The notes under the pieces are model-generated. The model did not search any database. It saw nothing but the letters and a program-made list of their open reading frames with translations, and was not told the origin of the DNA. A program made the position numbers and the translations under genes. From assembly GCA_030998015.1 (NCBI GenBank), contig JARWMV010000251.1, positions 186,001 through 250,000 of the forward strand: a stretch of DNA of 64,000 nt. The letters run 5' to 3'. Of the stretch, positions 25,929 through 38,404 are shown one piece after another. Source of the stretch: Ceratorhiza oryzae-sativae. Taxonomy: Eukaryota; Basidiomycota; Agaricomycetes; Cantharellales; Ceratobasidiaceae. Within the stretch, counting starts at the first letter, position 1. Every line of letters begins with the position of its first letter.

Positions 25929-26610
25929 ATCCTGCTTTCACGTGTTTGATTAAGATTGTAGTATACTTGTTACACGTACAAATAATGTATTATTTTGCAT
26001 ACGGACAATGCCGTACCAAGTTAGATGGAATAATCATCGGTTGAGTGTCGCAACCGAGTGGGAATTTGCGTCTGAGCTAGTTGGCTACACGCACACGATC
26101 AAAAAGGGACCATCTTGTGTACTCTTACATGCGAGGAATACATTCTGAGTCGGCCTCAAGTAAATTCCCAGGATATGCCCTTCAGGCTACATCGGTTGTG
26201 GGATGTTCACCTGTCGCTGCGACCAAAATCATACGATCGTTATCCGGGCAAGATAAATTACAAATTGTGCAGCCTTGAAGCTACGGAAAGCAACGGCCTC
26301 GCTCCCCCGAAGGTTCAGAAATGTTTCGGCGACTATATCTTCGTCTCAGCGCCCATACGAGCAAGTTGAACTTGAGTATTGGCTGCCCTCGCTTTCCTCC
26401 CTAAAACGGGGAACCCATAGGCCGTTGGCAGGCAATATGAGTGGCGGCCTACTTTGAATTGACAGACTGATAAGTGTAAAAACTATGGTTGTGAGTTGTG
26501 AGTTGGGTTCAATAAGACTTAAGTAACCGCTTTTATTAGCTTTTCGTTTTTACTGGATAAACATGAATGTAATTCACCTTGTTTGTCCAGGACGGAAAGA
26601 GATAGCATGT
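25929..26610. other. Intergenic region
   Basis: About 680 bases after the MINDY gene. Short frames only; no motif, repeat or RNA gene recognised. Confidence 0.4.
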
Positions 26611-26907
26611 TCAAATCCCAGCCTTGACACTCACGCTGGGTGTTCTGCCCGTTAGAGGAGTCTGACTGGAGAGACTAATGAGGAGTAAATGTGGCTTGAG
26701 CACTCCGGTATGGGTCTTGAGAAAATCCAGTACCTGAGCATGCGAGGCAATGGCGGGGGGCAGAGCAACTGTGAGTAAGTCTAGAGCCAAGCCTCCTTGG
26801 TCTGGCTCTATAATACTTGAGTCGATGAAAGTGCATACATCCAGTCGCTCCGACAAACTCACCATGCTCTCTGTATCTTTCGGTTCAGCGCCTGGTTGGT
26901 AAGCCAT
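26611..26907 (-). CDS. Possible small hypothetical protein (98 aa)
   Basis: Frame from ATG 26907 to 26611. Product: a polar start (AYQPGAEPKDTESMVSLSER), a hydrophobic middle (LALDLLTVALPPAIASHAQ) and a Ser/Thr-rich end. Support: a TATA box (TATAAAG, 27323-27329 minus), a good donor CTAG/GTAAGT at 27164 and an acceptor TATAG just before the ATG. Together these would make a 255-nt intron in the 5' UTR. No family recognised; the intron is longer than usual here, so the model is tentative. Confidence 0.35.
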   Translation of the reverse strand: MAYQPGAEPKDTESMVSLSERLDVCTFIDSSIIEPDQGGLALDLLTVALPPAIASHAQVLDFLKTHTGVLKPHLLLISLSSQTPLTGRTPSVSVKAGI

Positions 26908-27164
26908 TGCTATACCCAAGAATGTGCAGAGCTTACAGCAATAGGCTATCAATTATAAATGCCCTGACTTGTAGGTAAGCATCGGAGTGCTGTTGAACGC
27001 GAAATCAACACACTGTTTTAGTGCTCTAGTCTGTGGCTGATAAAAACCAACAAGCTGGAGAAAATAAATTGAAAGTATCTCGATGGTTCCGTTTAATGCG
27101 CTAGGCAGCAAGTGTAGAAATTTCAGCTATTACTGCTAGTAGAAACATGTGACTTGAAACTTAC

Positions 27165-28108
27165 CTAGTGGGGGGAGACGGCAAAGAGTTGGAACGCAGC
27201 AGCGAAGGAGGGCTAAGGAAAAGCTGTCCTAAACAACATTCGACAATATAGCTAGAAGTGTGATAGGAGCTATAATGTACATATCCGCTGCTCGACCGTA
27301 GCTATCGCCTGTGCTTGCGGCTCTTTATACAACAACAAGTGAGGTATCCTATCATAACCCTATGAGATAGCCCGTGTTAATTTCTTTCTGGCCTGCGAGA
27401 AATATTCATGCACCCCTGAAGATGATTATTTGAGCGTGGAACACCATGAGGGCATTGCTCAAAAGGCAGGCTATTCAAAATCTGACCTATAAATTTCAGC
27501 AGATGTGTGCTTCGACAAACTTTGGTTGAAAGTTGCTGACCAAGTTTGCCTCGTATAGGCTAGTCAAGTGGATTTAGAAGAGCGGATGCGATACATGCAG
27601 ATACAAGCTTGGCCACGTTAGTCAACGACGCATCATCACACAGTATGGTGTAGATCAAATTTCAGCCGTGTATTAAAATGAGAGAAGGGCCACAATTCAT
27701 GGTTTTAATAGGAGGCTTAACCAAAAAGGTTAGACTTGGTGGTGATAACTTAGAACCCGGCTTCATTTCAGATGGTCAGGCGTTGGGCTTGCGCATGCTG
27801 GCCCCATCGGCCAAGACGAAGATTTGTGCTGAAATCCAATCAATAATTGGATGAGAGAAGTTGTGAGTGGGGTCAACTGGTCGATGTTGAATTGAAGCGG
27901 GGGGGGGGCTAACGCACGTTTATACTCTCCTCCGACGATTTATCGTCAGATGAAACAAGCTTACGTCAATAACTGCCATTTGTTCTTACATCTTGCATCC
28001 CTAAGTTAGGAGCTGAAAGGAGTTGGCAGAAACTCCATCGCAAACTATGCTACTATGGCATTGGAATCCCAGGTTTTTGCAACTCTCTAATTCTGTTAGA
28101 TGCCAGTG
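27165..28108. other. Gene-poor intergenic region
   Basis: Nearly 1 kb without a convincing frame. It holds the possible TATA box at 27323-27329 and a G10 run at 27899-27908. Otherwise nothing recognised on either strand. Confidence 0.45.
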
Positions 28109-29358
28109 TTACAGTATCGTCTTTACTCCTTGCGCACACACAATAAAATCCAATGATGGAGCAGGAACTTCGTCTTCGACCGGTTGTCCAAACAGCAAGA
28201 AAATGCGGCGGATCAGCACAGCCTCATCATCGCCCGTGTCTCCTTCAGAGGCTCGTGGATGGCCAAGGTGTCGCCTACGTCCAGTGCGCGCTAACAAGAT
28301 CCTGCTGTGAATCTGGTTTGACCATACCATACCCAAAGCAGCTTCGTGGCGTTCTTCGCCAGCCACCCCTCCCGCACGCGCGAACCAGCGAGATTGTTCG
28401 CGATAGACAAGTTCCTCTGATTCAGCGTTACCACCCGGGTTTGGTGCGAATACGTCTGTCACATCATTAACGACAACGACTGCGATCCCATGTGTGCTTG
28501 CAATTCGCTGGAGCAAAGAGCCAACAGCATTCAGTGACTCTGAGCGTGCGTAGAGGGTCTGAGAGGCTTGTCGGTCGGCGGGGTTGTCGCGGAACACGGC
28601 GGTTAGTGAATCAATGACGAGAAGCCGCAGAGGTATCCCGCGCGTTTGGCATGTGGCGACGTGAGTCGGAAGGAGAGTCGAGAGCAGAACGGTGAGTCTG
28701 CCCACATCGGGAGCGTGTTGTGTTGATATATTATCAAGAGTGACTGTTGTTGGGTGATGGTTCACCAGAATAGGATGTGCCTGGACTATATCCATAAGTC
28801 GAGAAGTACTAAGGCGATTCAAAGTGGTCAAATAAAGAGCAGATCCTGCCAGGCCACCTTCAGCTTCGGGAAGTTGCACTGTTAGTGAAAGCTGGAGTGC
28901 CAGTTGTGATTTGCCACTAGCACTGCGACCAAAATCCCATTTAGGATGTATCAGAATATCTTGTGTTGCACTTACGCTTCGCCAGTAATTTCGGCGATCT
29001 GTCCAACGACAATCCCGCCACCAAGTAATTTATCCAGGCCCTGATCGCCGCTGGTAAACCTGCGTCCTGAAATATCCTCAGAGGTGTCGTTCTCCAAGTC
29101 AATTATATTCGCAACGGGGGCGTAAGCGGCGTGAACATGTCGAAGGACCGTTTGAGCTCGTTCAAGTGGTACATGAAGCTTGGTAGCGAGATCAGAGGCA
29201 GAAAGCGTGACAATGTCGATGTAATTCTTTAGATTGGCTGTGAGGTTGTATCGGCGAATTATTCCACCGACACAGGATCGACAGAGCTAACCTTTTGCGA
29301 GCAATGTTCTCGTCTGGTCCGAAAGCTCCGGTATCTGGGCGGTGGTCGGAAGATCCAT
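28109..29358 (-). CDS. RAD57: RAD57/XRCC3-like RecA-family recombination mediator
   Basis: Rad51 paralogue assisting homologous recombination in the nucleus. Exons 29358-29292, 29237-28976 and 28922-28109 give 1143 nt, or 380 aa. Splicing creates the Walker A motif across the second junction: GEA/ASGKS. Further features: an N-terminal helix pair (LKNYIDIVTLSASDLATKL), GLDKLLGGGIVVGQIAEITG, Walker B LRLLVIDSLTAVF, and VVVVNDVTDVF as in the loop region of Rad57/XRCC3. The start ATG is supported by the in-frame join TRTLLAK/ANLKNYID. It is divergent from the U1A/U2B''-like gene, with start codons about 80 nt apart, so they share a very short promoter. Confidence 0.85.
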
Positions 29359-29438
29359 CGTTGCGGCAAGCAAGCGCTGTGCTTAGCTCATCCAACCGTC
29401 CGCCTTGCGCCCGCCTACCACCCATTACGAACGCTCCC

Positions 29439-30613
29439 ATGGCCGAAGTCGCACAACCCCCCCAGATACCTGGCCAGACTTTTGTCCCCCCCAATGCTCA
29501 GCCAAACTCGATGGAAATAGATGGTGCTGCTCCCCCAGTCTCTGTCGCGGTTCCACCACCAGCGCCTGCCATTGACCCAGTAACCGGCCTCCCTCTCGAT
29601 GCATCAGAGACACTATATATCCAGAACCTGAACGAGAAGATAAAGATCGAACGTACGTCTATTCAAACCCAATTTTGACGCTCCTTCAGCTAAATTACGT
29701 ACGTTATTAGAGATGAAGTCGACATTACGATCACTTTTCAAAGGGTATGGAAAGATACTGGATGTGGTCGCACATGGGAACTTGAGGATGCGGGGGCAGG
29801 CGTTTGTGTCGTTTGAGTCTAAGGAGATTGCAGCGAAAGCACTGAAAGAGGTCAAAAACTTCCCTCTGTACGCGAAACCAATGGTCAGTAGCTGATAGCC
29901 ACACTAACTCTGTGTGCGACCTACTGGTGTATTATTTACACTAACCCCTTCCGGACTATTTCTCTAGCAAATATCATTCGCAAAGACTCGATCGGATGCA
30001 GTTGTGAAAGCACTGGACCAGGATCATTTCGATCAACACTTTGCGACACGAAAAGCGCAGAAGCGTGCGTTCTGTGTCAACTCCCACCTTGTGGTTATTT
30101 ACTAAACAATACTTAATTGCAGGACGTACTCGGTGGGACAACCCGACTCATCGCAAACGAAAGGCGAAGCGTGCAGCTGCAGCAGACGGTATGCTAACCC
30201 TCTCTCTGTCTCTTGTCTCGACTACACTCTGATCGCTTCCTACTAACCACAGCGACCAACCCATCAGCAACAGCCCCCGCACCACGCCGCCCAGCAGTCC
30301 AAATGCCAGACGAATACCTTCCGCCCAACAAGATTCTCTTTCTGCAAAACCTCCCGATCGACGTTCGTCAGGACCAACTTATCGCTTTGTTCGGCCAGTA
30401 TCCGGGTTTGAGCGAAGTTCGTATGATTCCGACAAAGAAGGACATTGCCTTCGTGGAATTTGTAGACGAGACGACGGCGACCGTAGCCAAGGACGCATTG
30501 CACAATTACAAGTTGGATGGCGAGGGAAAAATCAAGGTCAGGCTCGTCGAAAGACGCTGGCGAAAGCTTACTGACGCCCTTGCTATTCCTAGATTACATT
30601 CGCAAGGAAGTGA
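29439..30613 (+). CDS. U1A/U2B''-like snRNP protein (two RRMs)
   Basis: RNA-binding component of the U1 or U2 snRNP. Exons 29439-29652, 29711-29883, 29968-30064, 30123-30188, 30253-30536 and 30593-30613 give 855 nt, or 284 aa. The N-terminus is Pro-rich. RRM1 starts ETLYIQNLNEKIK and has RNP1 RGQAFVSFES. A basic linker follows (RKRKAKRAAAAD). RRM2 starts NKILFLQNLP, has DIAFVEFVD and ends KIKITFARK. The two-RRM layout, with YIQNLNEKIK in RRM1, is diagnostic of the U1A/U2B''/SNF family. The last exon is only 21 nt (ITFARK plus stop). U1A and U2B'' cannot be told apart here. Confidence 0.88.
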
Positions 30614-31030
30614 CCTGGGTTTGTGCACACTCAAACGAAGGAAATTTCGATGCGGAAGTTGTACGTTTTGGCTTTACGATTATAAACCTAGGTTCACGCC
30701 ATGTACTTCACGATTCTACCCAAATGTAAAACACATTGCTGCGAAATTAGTTAGTGCTAGATCGGCCAAAAAAAAACTTGGAAAAAAAGAGTAGAGAATA
30801 CAATCCCTACGCCGTAAGGCTAATATTCAATCACGTAGTACAACTAGTGTAGTGGTGGAACAAGCATGCTTGCGCGTACAAAATACAACGCCTATAGGCA
30901 ACACCCCCAACTCGACCCAATCCAGGCCCACAAACCAGCTCCCATGATCCACACCAGAGAAAAGCAGACAAGCGAGTGGCAGGTGCAACAGAGCGTAAAA
31001 AAAATGAAGGAAACGGACAGTGACGAAGTC
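30614..31030. other. Convergent intergenic region
   Basis: 3' ends of the U1A-like (+) and MARVEL-like (-) genes. No feature recognised; frames here are antisense or chance. Confidence 0.4.
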
Positions 31031-32577
31031 TTATTGACGACCCGCGTTCAACTTCGAAAAGTCCAGAGGAGGGGGTCGACGTTTGGGGCGCCCATCCCTC
31101 CTGCGGGCGATACCGTCACTGTCTACGCTGCCTCCATTGCTGCTGTCGCTCTCTGCCGAATCTCGCCTTGCGACACGTGCCTGCGCTCCCGAGGCTGAGA
31201 TTGGCCCCGCGCTCGGGATGTGTGGTGCATATCGTTCGAATGCTGGTGGAGCGGCATTCCGATGGCGACGAGGATCCGATGGTGGGTTGCGACGCGGCCA
31301 GTCGCCGAGAGGCTGCGGCTCCCTATTGTAAGACACAGTTGAGGAGTATGAGGGGCTCATAGTCGATGCAACATGGACGGGGTACAATGACTGTTGCTGG
31401 GGCTCTGGCAATTTGCGCCCGAGCTGCAGAGGCCTCACACCGCGAGACTCGGTCTGCTGTGGCACTTTGGGTAAAGCTCGGACCGGCGATTTCGGCTGGC
31501 TCGAATTTCGGTTCACCTGGCTGGCGCGGAACTGTTCGACAATGGCTTGGCTCTGTGTCCTCGAGTGGGGGTTACGCTCAGGCTTGTACTGGTAAACCCG
31601 AGCGTTTTCCAAATCGTGCGTTGGGCCTGCTCGGGGGACTGCTGCAGATGCGAAGGGATGACCACTATACTGATAATCTTGACGGGTTGTCATCCTCGCA
31701 TGGATCGGCGCAGCAGCTGGAGCGGGGTGCACGGGGACAGAGACCGGTGCCGTTGGTTGTGCGGCCGTCATATGACGCTCGTAGTGATACTTTGCGGGAC
31801 TACTCGGCTCGCTTCCCATGCGCACACCAGCTTTGGCACTTACAGAATTGCGGAACGAAGGGCGAGCAGTGAAATCCATCCACGGGAAATCGCGGACGCC
31901 GGCGTGCCAAACGCTGGGGGATTGTGGCGCATGCAAGAGGCTGAGAACGAGAAGAGTGAACAGGTGGATGAGGACTGCATAGCTCTTTAGTATGAAGAAG
32001 CTAGAGAAGTGATGGAGGACCATACAGGTGATTGTACCAGTCCAAGCGAAAGCGATGATCACTTTCATCGCGGTGCATGCATCTCTCCATCCGCGTTCGG
32101 CGAGGTCCGTAGCACTGCAGAATGTCGAAGGGCCAATGGCTGTGGCAGCAGAAGCAGCGGCTGAAGGGCGTGATTAGCCAATACTCAAATTCTCTGGCAA
32201 TATGCAAATACCGAGATAGAAGACCCAGAACAGGCCAACCCAACACAGTTCAAACCACACAGCAGAGGTGATGGCATGCTTGCGCAGAGTGTCGATGAAT
32301 GTACTGCAGAAATGTCAGTGTTGACAGGGCGGCGTCTAAGGGGAAGCAGCTCACACTGCGAGGACGAAAAGAAGCCCAAATGCACCGAGGAAAATGATGA
32401 ACTGGTCCAGGCGGGCTACAATGTAGTTAGATTTGCTGAGTGTCTAGGCAATTGCCCGAGGCAAGGCGACCAACCAGATGTTCCCATAGTGCCGGCAAAA
32501 CCGATGTGCCACGCAGCGGCGGTAACAAGGACGCCGGAGTATATAGTGTACAGCGCTAAAAATGGGAGTATTAGCAT
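31031..32577 (-). CDS. MARVEL-like four-helix membrane protein with long cytoplasmic tail
   Basis: Exons 32577-32502, 32415-32355, 32303-32212 and 32160-31031 give 1359 nt, or 452 aa. Four hydrophobic segments: LILPFLALYTIYSGVLVTAA, IIFLGAFGLLFVLAV, AVWFELCWVGLFWVFYLAAA and a last pair around VIIAFAWTGTITCMVL and FFILKSYAVLIHLFTLLVL. A Cys-containing loop (STFCSATDLAERGWRDAC) before the last helices is typical of fungal MARVEL-type proteins. The remaining ~250 residues are polar, Pro/Ser/Arg-rich and end RRRDGRPKRRPPPLDFSKLN, presumably cytoplasmic. A TATA box (TATAAG, 32624-32629 minus) lies 47 nt before the ATG. Function unknown; MARVEL proteins sit in membrane subdomains. Confidence 0.72.
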
Positions 32578-32623
32578 GACGATATGCTGCTACAAACTCT
32601 AGGACCCACCAAAAAGCGCATAT

Positions 32624-32629
32624 CTTATA
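32624..32629 (-). promoter_or_regulatory. TATA-like box of the MARVEL gene
   Basis: TATAAG on the minus strand, about 47 nt before ATG 32577. Confidence 0.45.
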
Positions 32630-33675
32630 CCAGCTAAGACACTAATCATGTTGTTCGTGATGTGAGGAGGCTGCGAGGCGATCAACGGTCAGGTCGGCGA
32701 AAAAAGATCAGGCAAGGGCCGAAAACTGACGATAGGCAGGTAAATACGAGTGGAATGGTTAACGAAGATGAGCGGGTTAGGAGTAAAGTAGGGAGGGCGT
32801 CGCCGAAGGGAAGCGGAAACGGAGGGATGATGGTCGTCGCTCGCCCGAACTGCATCGAACAGGACCAAACGCATATAAATACCAGGTGCACAACGGTCAA
32901 TTAGCGCCCGGCCAAATCGAGTGTCTCCCTGTCACTCTACCTCAGTCTACGCCGTCCCCAATCGGATGTTGAAAATCTTGCAGCTGCCCTGCTCGATGCT
33001 CTGGGCAGCGACGGCGGCCCTTAATACTCGCTCGCCCGCTCGTTGCCATAGGCTGTGCGGTCGATAGCCAACCGATAATGGAACCACTTCGGTAGCCTAG
33101 GAATCATTCGCTGGCACGGTTCTCTACCCTCGATGGATGCGTGCAACCCACTGCTGTACTACGGTGCAAATCAGCCGCAGGCTCTCTGAATCCCCTCGCC
33201 ACTTGACATCAATCGGACTCTTGAGGCTTATCGTCATCTCCCATTTTGCAAAATTACCTTTGTTAATTATCCCACGAGGACACTACTATACCCCAAATCA
33301 AGCCCCTCCTTTTAATGTTGGGTGGCTTGACTTGCACTCTACACGTTCCCATTGGTATTTGAAATACACACCAATTCCTTCTCCCAGACACGCCGTCCCA
33401 AGGACGCCCCGGTGGTCCCGAAGAGTGAGGCTGAAACCGGACCATCAAAATAGCACTCTAGTACATAGCAACGAACAGAACCCGCCACAATTGTATGTGC
33501 GTCATCCTCAAAACCCGGGGAACAAAGAAGCCACACGAGGCTTTACTCGTCACGGGTGTATAATCGCGAGTGCACGTTTCCGCCCTCGTGCCATTTAACC
33601 GTAAAATCGGAAAGAGTATCGCAATAACCAAAAATATCATCTTTGCAATTCTTTATCCAGCCAATTAGTCGACAT
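32630..33675. other. Intergenic region of about 1 kb
   Basis: Between the MARVEL promoter and the 3' end of the F-box gene. The plus frame at 33137-33598 is long, but its composition (many His/Pro/Arg, no hydrophobic core) and lack of a promoter make it unconvincing. No RNA gene or repeat seen. Confidence 0.45.
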
Positions 33676-34732
33676 CTAAATTATGGAACAAGAAAAATAA
33701 CTCACAAGTGGAAGAGGGATATTGGTTAGTGTAAGTGATCGCAAACCCGGCCAATTGTTGACCTGGAAGAGTGGGAAAAGGCAAGACTGGATCCATTCGT
33801 GGTCGACATTGGCTCCATGCGTTATTTCAACACTCAATTCGATGAGAGTTTGACAGTGCGCTGCGAGGAATTGAACCACCACGTCCAAGTTTGCCTTTCG
33901 AGCCACACAAAGTTCTAAAATCTGTAATCGAGGAAAGGCGCCCTGGTCGATACTGTACTGCAGGAATGGTGTGATGTCCAACCCAGTCAGGCGAAAGTAC
34001 TTGTGCTCTCCAGTGTCCTTGCCAACGATGCGCAACTCTCGAAGATATGGCGACGTGTGGAGAATCTTCTGCAACGATCCTTCGGGGAAATGACCCTTTC
34101 CGGGCGATCAATCCCTTCAAGGCCTATCTGGACATTGGAGGGGCTTACCTCAATACGAGCAACCTGCAAGTTTGGGAATAGCGGTTTTTTGGGAGCAGAC
34201 GTTCGATCCCCGATGGTGGCTTTGAGGTCGAGTGTATGAACTACGCGCAGTGTCTCGAAAGCCGACCACACCTTCTCCGTGGGTAACCGAAGTCCATGCT
34301 GCCAGGTTTGGTTTTCTGAAATCTCCCAAGTAAGCGAGCGTGTGAACACTGAGTGACAAAGTCAGCCAACGGTTCAAGAGCACTCGTATTTGAGCCCAAC
34401 TAACCACCGAGTTGCGGATCTCGCATGAGGCTCGAAATGATCGTACGTTGCTGGTAGCGAACATTGCTGAGCTGAATACAGCGCTGCTGGTGTGGCCATC
34501 GTTTCTTTCCCATATTCTCCACAGTAAAGTCGAGCCTTTCCTAAAGTTATAGGACCAATTGCATACTCCAGTTAGATGGACCATACCTCTCGTATAAGCT
34601 TCGACACGATAGACTGGATAGATATTTATTTGTTCTAGACAAGGCTAGGAATGTCTGAATGTCATCAATTAAATAAATTATATGTTCCTGAACCGGATAA
34701 GGTAACGCCGTGAAATTCAAGAAGGATATCAT
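33676..34732 (-). CDS. F-box-type protein
   Basis: Exons 34732-34587, 34535-34405, 34348-34149 and 34068-33676 give 870 nt, or 289 aa. The N-terminus has an F-box-like helix set: LPYPVQEHIIYLIDDIQTFLALSRTNKYLSSLS (positions about 10-42, quoted here in part only as PVQEHIIYLI and FLALSRTNKYL). Then LMRDPQLG/VFTRSLTWEI and a leucine-rich part (LRELRIVGKD, LQILELCVARK, LIELSVEITHG, LRSLTLTNIPLPL), as in Agaricomycete F-box proteins that supply substrate specificity to SCF ubiquitin ligases. A TATA box lies at 34789-34796. The donor-like GTGAGT after LPL near the end could mark a further intron, so the last few residues are uncertain. Confidence 0.7.
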
Positions 34733-34788
34733 CAAAAATAGGGATTGAATATACAAGTGGTGGGAGGGGAGACCACAAGAGCAGGTGT

Positions 34789-34796
34789 TATTTATA
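34789..34796 (-). promoter_or_regulatory. TATA box of the F-box gene
   Basis: TATAAATA on the minus strand, 57 nt before ATG 34732. Confidence 0.6.
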
Positions 34797-35441
34797 CCTC
34801 CGAGGTGAGGTGATCCTGGCGTGTAGAATTTCCGTATCTAGGGACCTCGTCACCTAGAATCCTGGTACATATATCCTGAGAATTTGAGCTTTCTAGTTAC
34901 TAGGCAAATCGCGGACATATTGCATTCGAATTGATTTGATGTGGGGTGATGACTCTCGATGACGCCAGAGGGGCTACGTATACAATCAATTCCTATAACG
35001 GAGACTGACGCCACACCCAATGGGTTCGATCGCAATGGCTGAATCCACGTACGAATTTGCAAGAATGCCAACCTCTCGGAACTATGTTTCCTGGAAGTGC
35101 CAATACTTGGGCGGAATTATGATTAAATAATCGCTGAATGCATTCTTGTTTGATGTTAGAATTATGTATCACTGGGTTCACGAAAAGCTCAACTTGTGAG
35201 AACCGTGGCTGCACCGGGGCACTTGTTTTCAGCAGTGCCGATCACCAAGCACATTGTGCCATGGGCTGAACAAAGAGCCCGCGTGCCCTCTTGCTGAGAT
35301 GAAGCTATAGCCTAGCCATTCGAATCTGGATTCAGAACGATTTCTCAACAATGTTGCCTCTGTGAAATAGATTTGACAGGCAACTCTATGATACAATAAT
35401 AAAGACAATGGCTCAATACACTATTTTACGACTTGCTGCAT
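34797..35441. other. Intergenic region
   Basis: About 650 bases between the F-box promoter and the 3' end of the sugar porter. Nothing recognised. Confidence 0.45.
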
Positions 35442-37810
35442 CTACTTTGCATTCTCGATTTGTTCAATGGCCTCTTTTCGACCAGAATCTGCCGTGCCCA
35501 TACTTCCGTCCTCCATCTGGCCATAGGTGTCAGCCTCTGCAGTTCCCTGCAAGACCTCCGCGCGGCGTGCACGCGCTCGGCTGGGTCGCATGTCTGCAAG
35601 AGAACGCTTCATGATGGGCTCTTCGAATACTTCATGGACGTGTTCCAGAGAAATACCCTTGGTTTCTGGGAGGAAGAAGATCTAAAAAGGATTAATGCCG
35701 TGAGAGGTATGTTGGTAACAGAAGTCGTGTACGTCATACGTACCGTCCATAGAACCATGATGATTGAACAACTTCCGAAGAGGATAAAAGTTCCATAGCC
35801 AATCTGCCGGGGATCTTTAGCCACTATTTTGTCAGAATTCAGATACTCGACGCACAGTTGCCAAAAGCGTGGGAGTGATTTTTGCGATAACAAAGTTGAA
35901 GAGCCAATTGGTCATGAGGCCCAGAGCCATGGCGAGAGAACGGAGGTGATTGGGTGCACACTCGGCCATGACCGCCCATGGCACACTACCCCACCCAAAG
36001 CTATATCCAACAACGAATATGCTATACCACCAAGTCAATTCTAGACCCCAGAACAACTGTCAGAGGGTTAGACGTACTAGACAAATACAATGGCAACATA
36101 TGAGCCGGCGACGACGTCACTCGATGTATGCACGGCTTGGAAGATACCAATATAGTACTACAAATTTCTTAGCTCACGGTTAAAGACCTATGATATGCGG
36201 TACTTACCATTGAAAGGGCTTGAATCAGACCTCCAAAGATCAACGAAATCTTTCGACCGGCTTGTTCCATGGCAAACATCAAGCCGATCGCGGTGCAAAC
36301 GACTTTGACAACGCCGTAGATCCCAGTTGCAAAGAGACCAGAAGAGGTGCCAGTAATGCCCAGGGACGCAAAGATCTCGGGCGAGTAGATATTAATAGAG
36401 TTTGTTCCCGTCCATTGTTGGAAGAACATCACAATCATAGCTAGGTTTGGATAGTAAGTCATTGGGGATGATAGCATATATGTATATGTCAAAACATACC
36501 AATAAAGACACGGTAAAACGTCTTGGAATCGGCAAAGCTCGCCTTGCCTTGCTGCCACAAGCTCATCCGATGCTTGCCTTCAAAGTCGGCTATGATTTCA
36601 GCGAGCACACCGCGTACGGCTGGATCGTCTGCCGGACGTCCACGCAGTCTACCGAGGGAACGGGCGGCTTCTTCGATGTTACCACGCTGAACAAGGTACC
36701 GAGGGGATTCCGGCTGCGTCACCATTCCAATCGTCATAATGACTCCCGGGAGCATTTGTAGGATAAAGGCAGTTCTGTGGCAGGCAACTAAATTAGCGAC
36801 GCGAGAGTACAGTCGCTTGAAATCCTTACCGCCAAATCCAAGGATTGGTTTTTGGTTCCATGTTAGATTGCAAGCCATAGTTTGTCCAAAAACTCAACAT
36901 AATCCTACCAAAAGCGTGAGCTGTAAATATTTCAACAGCTCGATGAAGCCTACCCAGTAACATTCATCAGCTGATACATTCCAGCAAGCCGACCACGAAT
37001 CTCTCTGGGAGCACATTCGCTAATGTAAGCTGTAGAACCTCAGGTTAGAAATCTCGGCCGGGTGTTGGGAGCTAGCCGAGTTATAACGTACTTGGAATGA
37101 CTGAACTACTCAGGCCCACACCGAAACCACCAACCACTCGACCGACGTAGAGCTGGGCTAGGCCTGCGCTCTGCGATTGGCCTCGGGTCAAGGTGGTTGA
37201 CTGCCGCTTAGTCAGTAAAGTGGAGGATGCGGGGAAAGCATTCAAGCCATCCGCACCTGGATGATAGAGCCGATAAAGAATATGAACGTTGCAAACAAAA
37301 GTGAATTGCGTCTCCCAATGCGGTCGGGAAGATAGAGCGATGAGGCCGCGCCAAAGAAACAACCTGGAAGTTCCATGCCGAACATTCAGTTTCCCCAACC
37401 AATGTAATTTTAAAAACGGCAAAGAAAAAAAAAAGACTAACCAGCTTGCAGAACGCTAACAATGTTTCCCTTCAACGCCGCGAGCGCTTTAGCTGATTCG
37501 GCCTTGTCAAGGCCAAAGGATATTTTGAATGCCGTCTCCGAGAGAATGCCTCCGATCAGGCCCGACTGTGCAATAGGATGACATGTTATCAGCAGGGCTC
37601 TCAGACCGCTTGAACTGCGCAAACTCACGTCCCAGCCAAAGTACATCCCACCCATCGAGGCCCACGCAGCCATGATGTATCTGTCAGGATTTCAGTTACT
37701 TTGACTCAACCACAACAACAAAATCAAACTTACGCATGTTTATGCTCACGTACCCCCGCGATGACCTCTTTCGCACCCGCACTCGGGTTCTTCCAAAACG
37801 ACGTAGACAT
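35442..37810 (-). CDS. MFS sugar-porter family transporter
   Basis: Twelve-helix sugar or quinate/sugar-acid porter of the plasma membrane. It starts at ATG 37810 (STSFWKNPSAGAKEVIAGV) and ends at TAG 35442-35444, with about 12 short introns. Family signatures in order: ASMGGMYFGWDSGLIGGIL; LPDRIGRRNSLL; YVGRVVGGFGVGLSSSVIP; APREIRGRLAGMYQL; PESPRYLVQRG; FFQQWTGTNSINIYSPEIF; FVVGYSFGWGSVPWAVMAE; FFLPETKGISLE. All conserved motifs are intact. The cytoplasmic tail is long and charged (residues after PETKG: about 85). The substrate cannot be settled; the sequence around QQWTGTNSINIYSPEIF also fits quinate-type permeases. Confidence 0.87.
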
Positions 37811-38404
37811 GGTCGAGATTGACCCGAGTAAATTCGTGAAAAAACGTTTCAACGGGAGTGGGGAAGATCGAGCTAAGCGGTGGCCGACTGTGGGGGAATA
37901 CCCCGTCGGCCTGTGGGGTTTATGTATGTCGCTCCAAAACTCATTCGAAATTCCTTCGGCACCAGGTCAATGATAGAGCATTTCAAGCCGCTTGTTAGCG
38001 TTCAAGACAGAAAAAGAACAACTCGACTTACTTCAGCTGCTCTTCGGAGCTCGGACCGGCTCGAGGTCGTTCGGGAGTCGGACCGAATGTGTGCGCATCA
38101 ATGGACGGGCGCGGCCGTGAGCGCATTGAGATGCGTGCACTGTTCAATTGACGACATGGAAAAGTGTCTGGTGCCTTGGCGGGAGCGTTATGTTTTCCCA
38201 TTGGCTGGGATGCGCTCCCGACCATCCGAATGGCAAGTGACGAGAGGCTCCAAATCATATAATTGTCATCGTAGTACACGAACACGAACTAGAAAGAGCA
38301 AAACACCGACGACTAAACATTACTGCGACCGCCCTCGATCCCCTCGTGATATCTAGATTATATATTCCTATCTGCTCTCGCCGGCACCCCCAAACTCCTG
38401 CCCT
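37811..38404. other. Intergenic region
   Basis: Promoter of the sugar porter and 3' flank of CDC50. The frame at 37880-38356 (+) has no recognisable content. Nothing else seen. Confidence 0.4.

Noticed and set aside
33137..33598. Plus-strand frame of 153 codons
   Set aside because: Composition is noncoding-like (His/Pro/Arg/Ser) and there is no motif or promoter.
35015..35045. tRNA-like T-loop (GGGTTCGATC)
   Set aside because: No matching acceptor, D or anticodon stems around it. The similar GTTCAAATCCC at about 26610 also has no cloverleaf.
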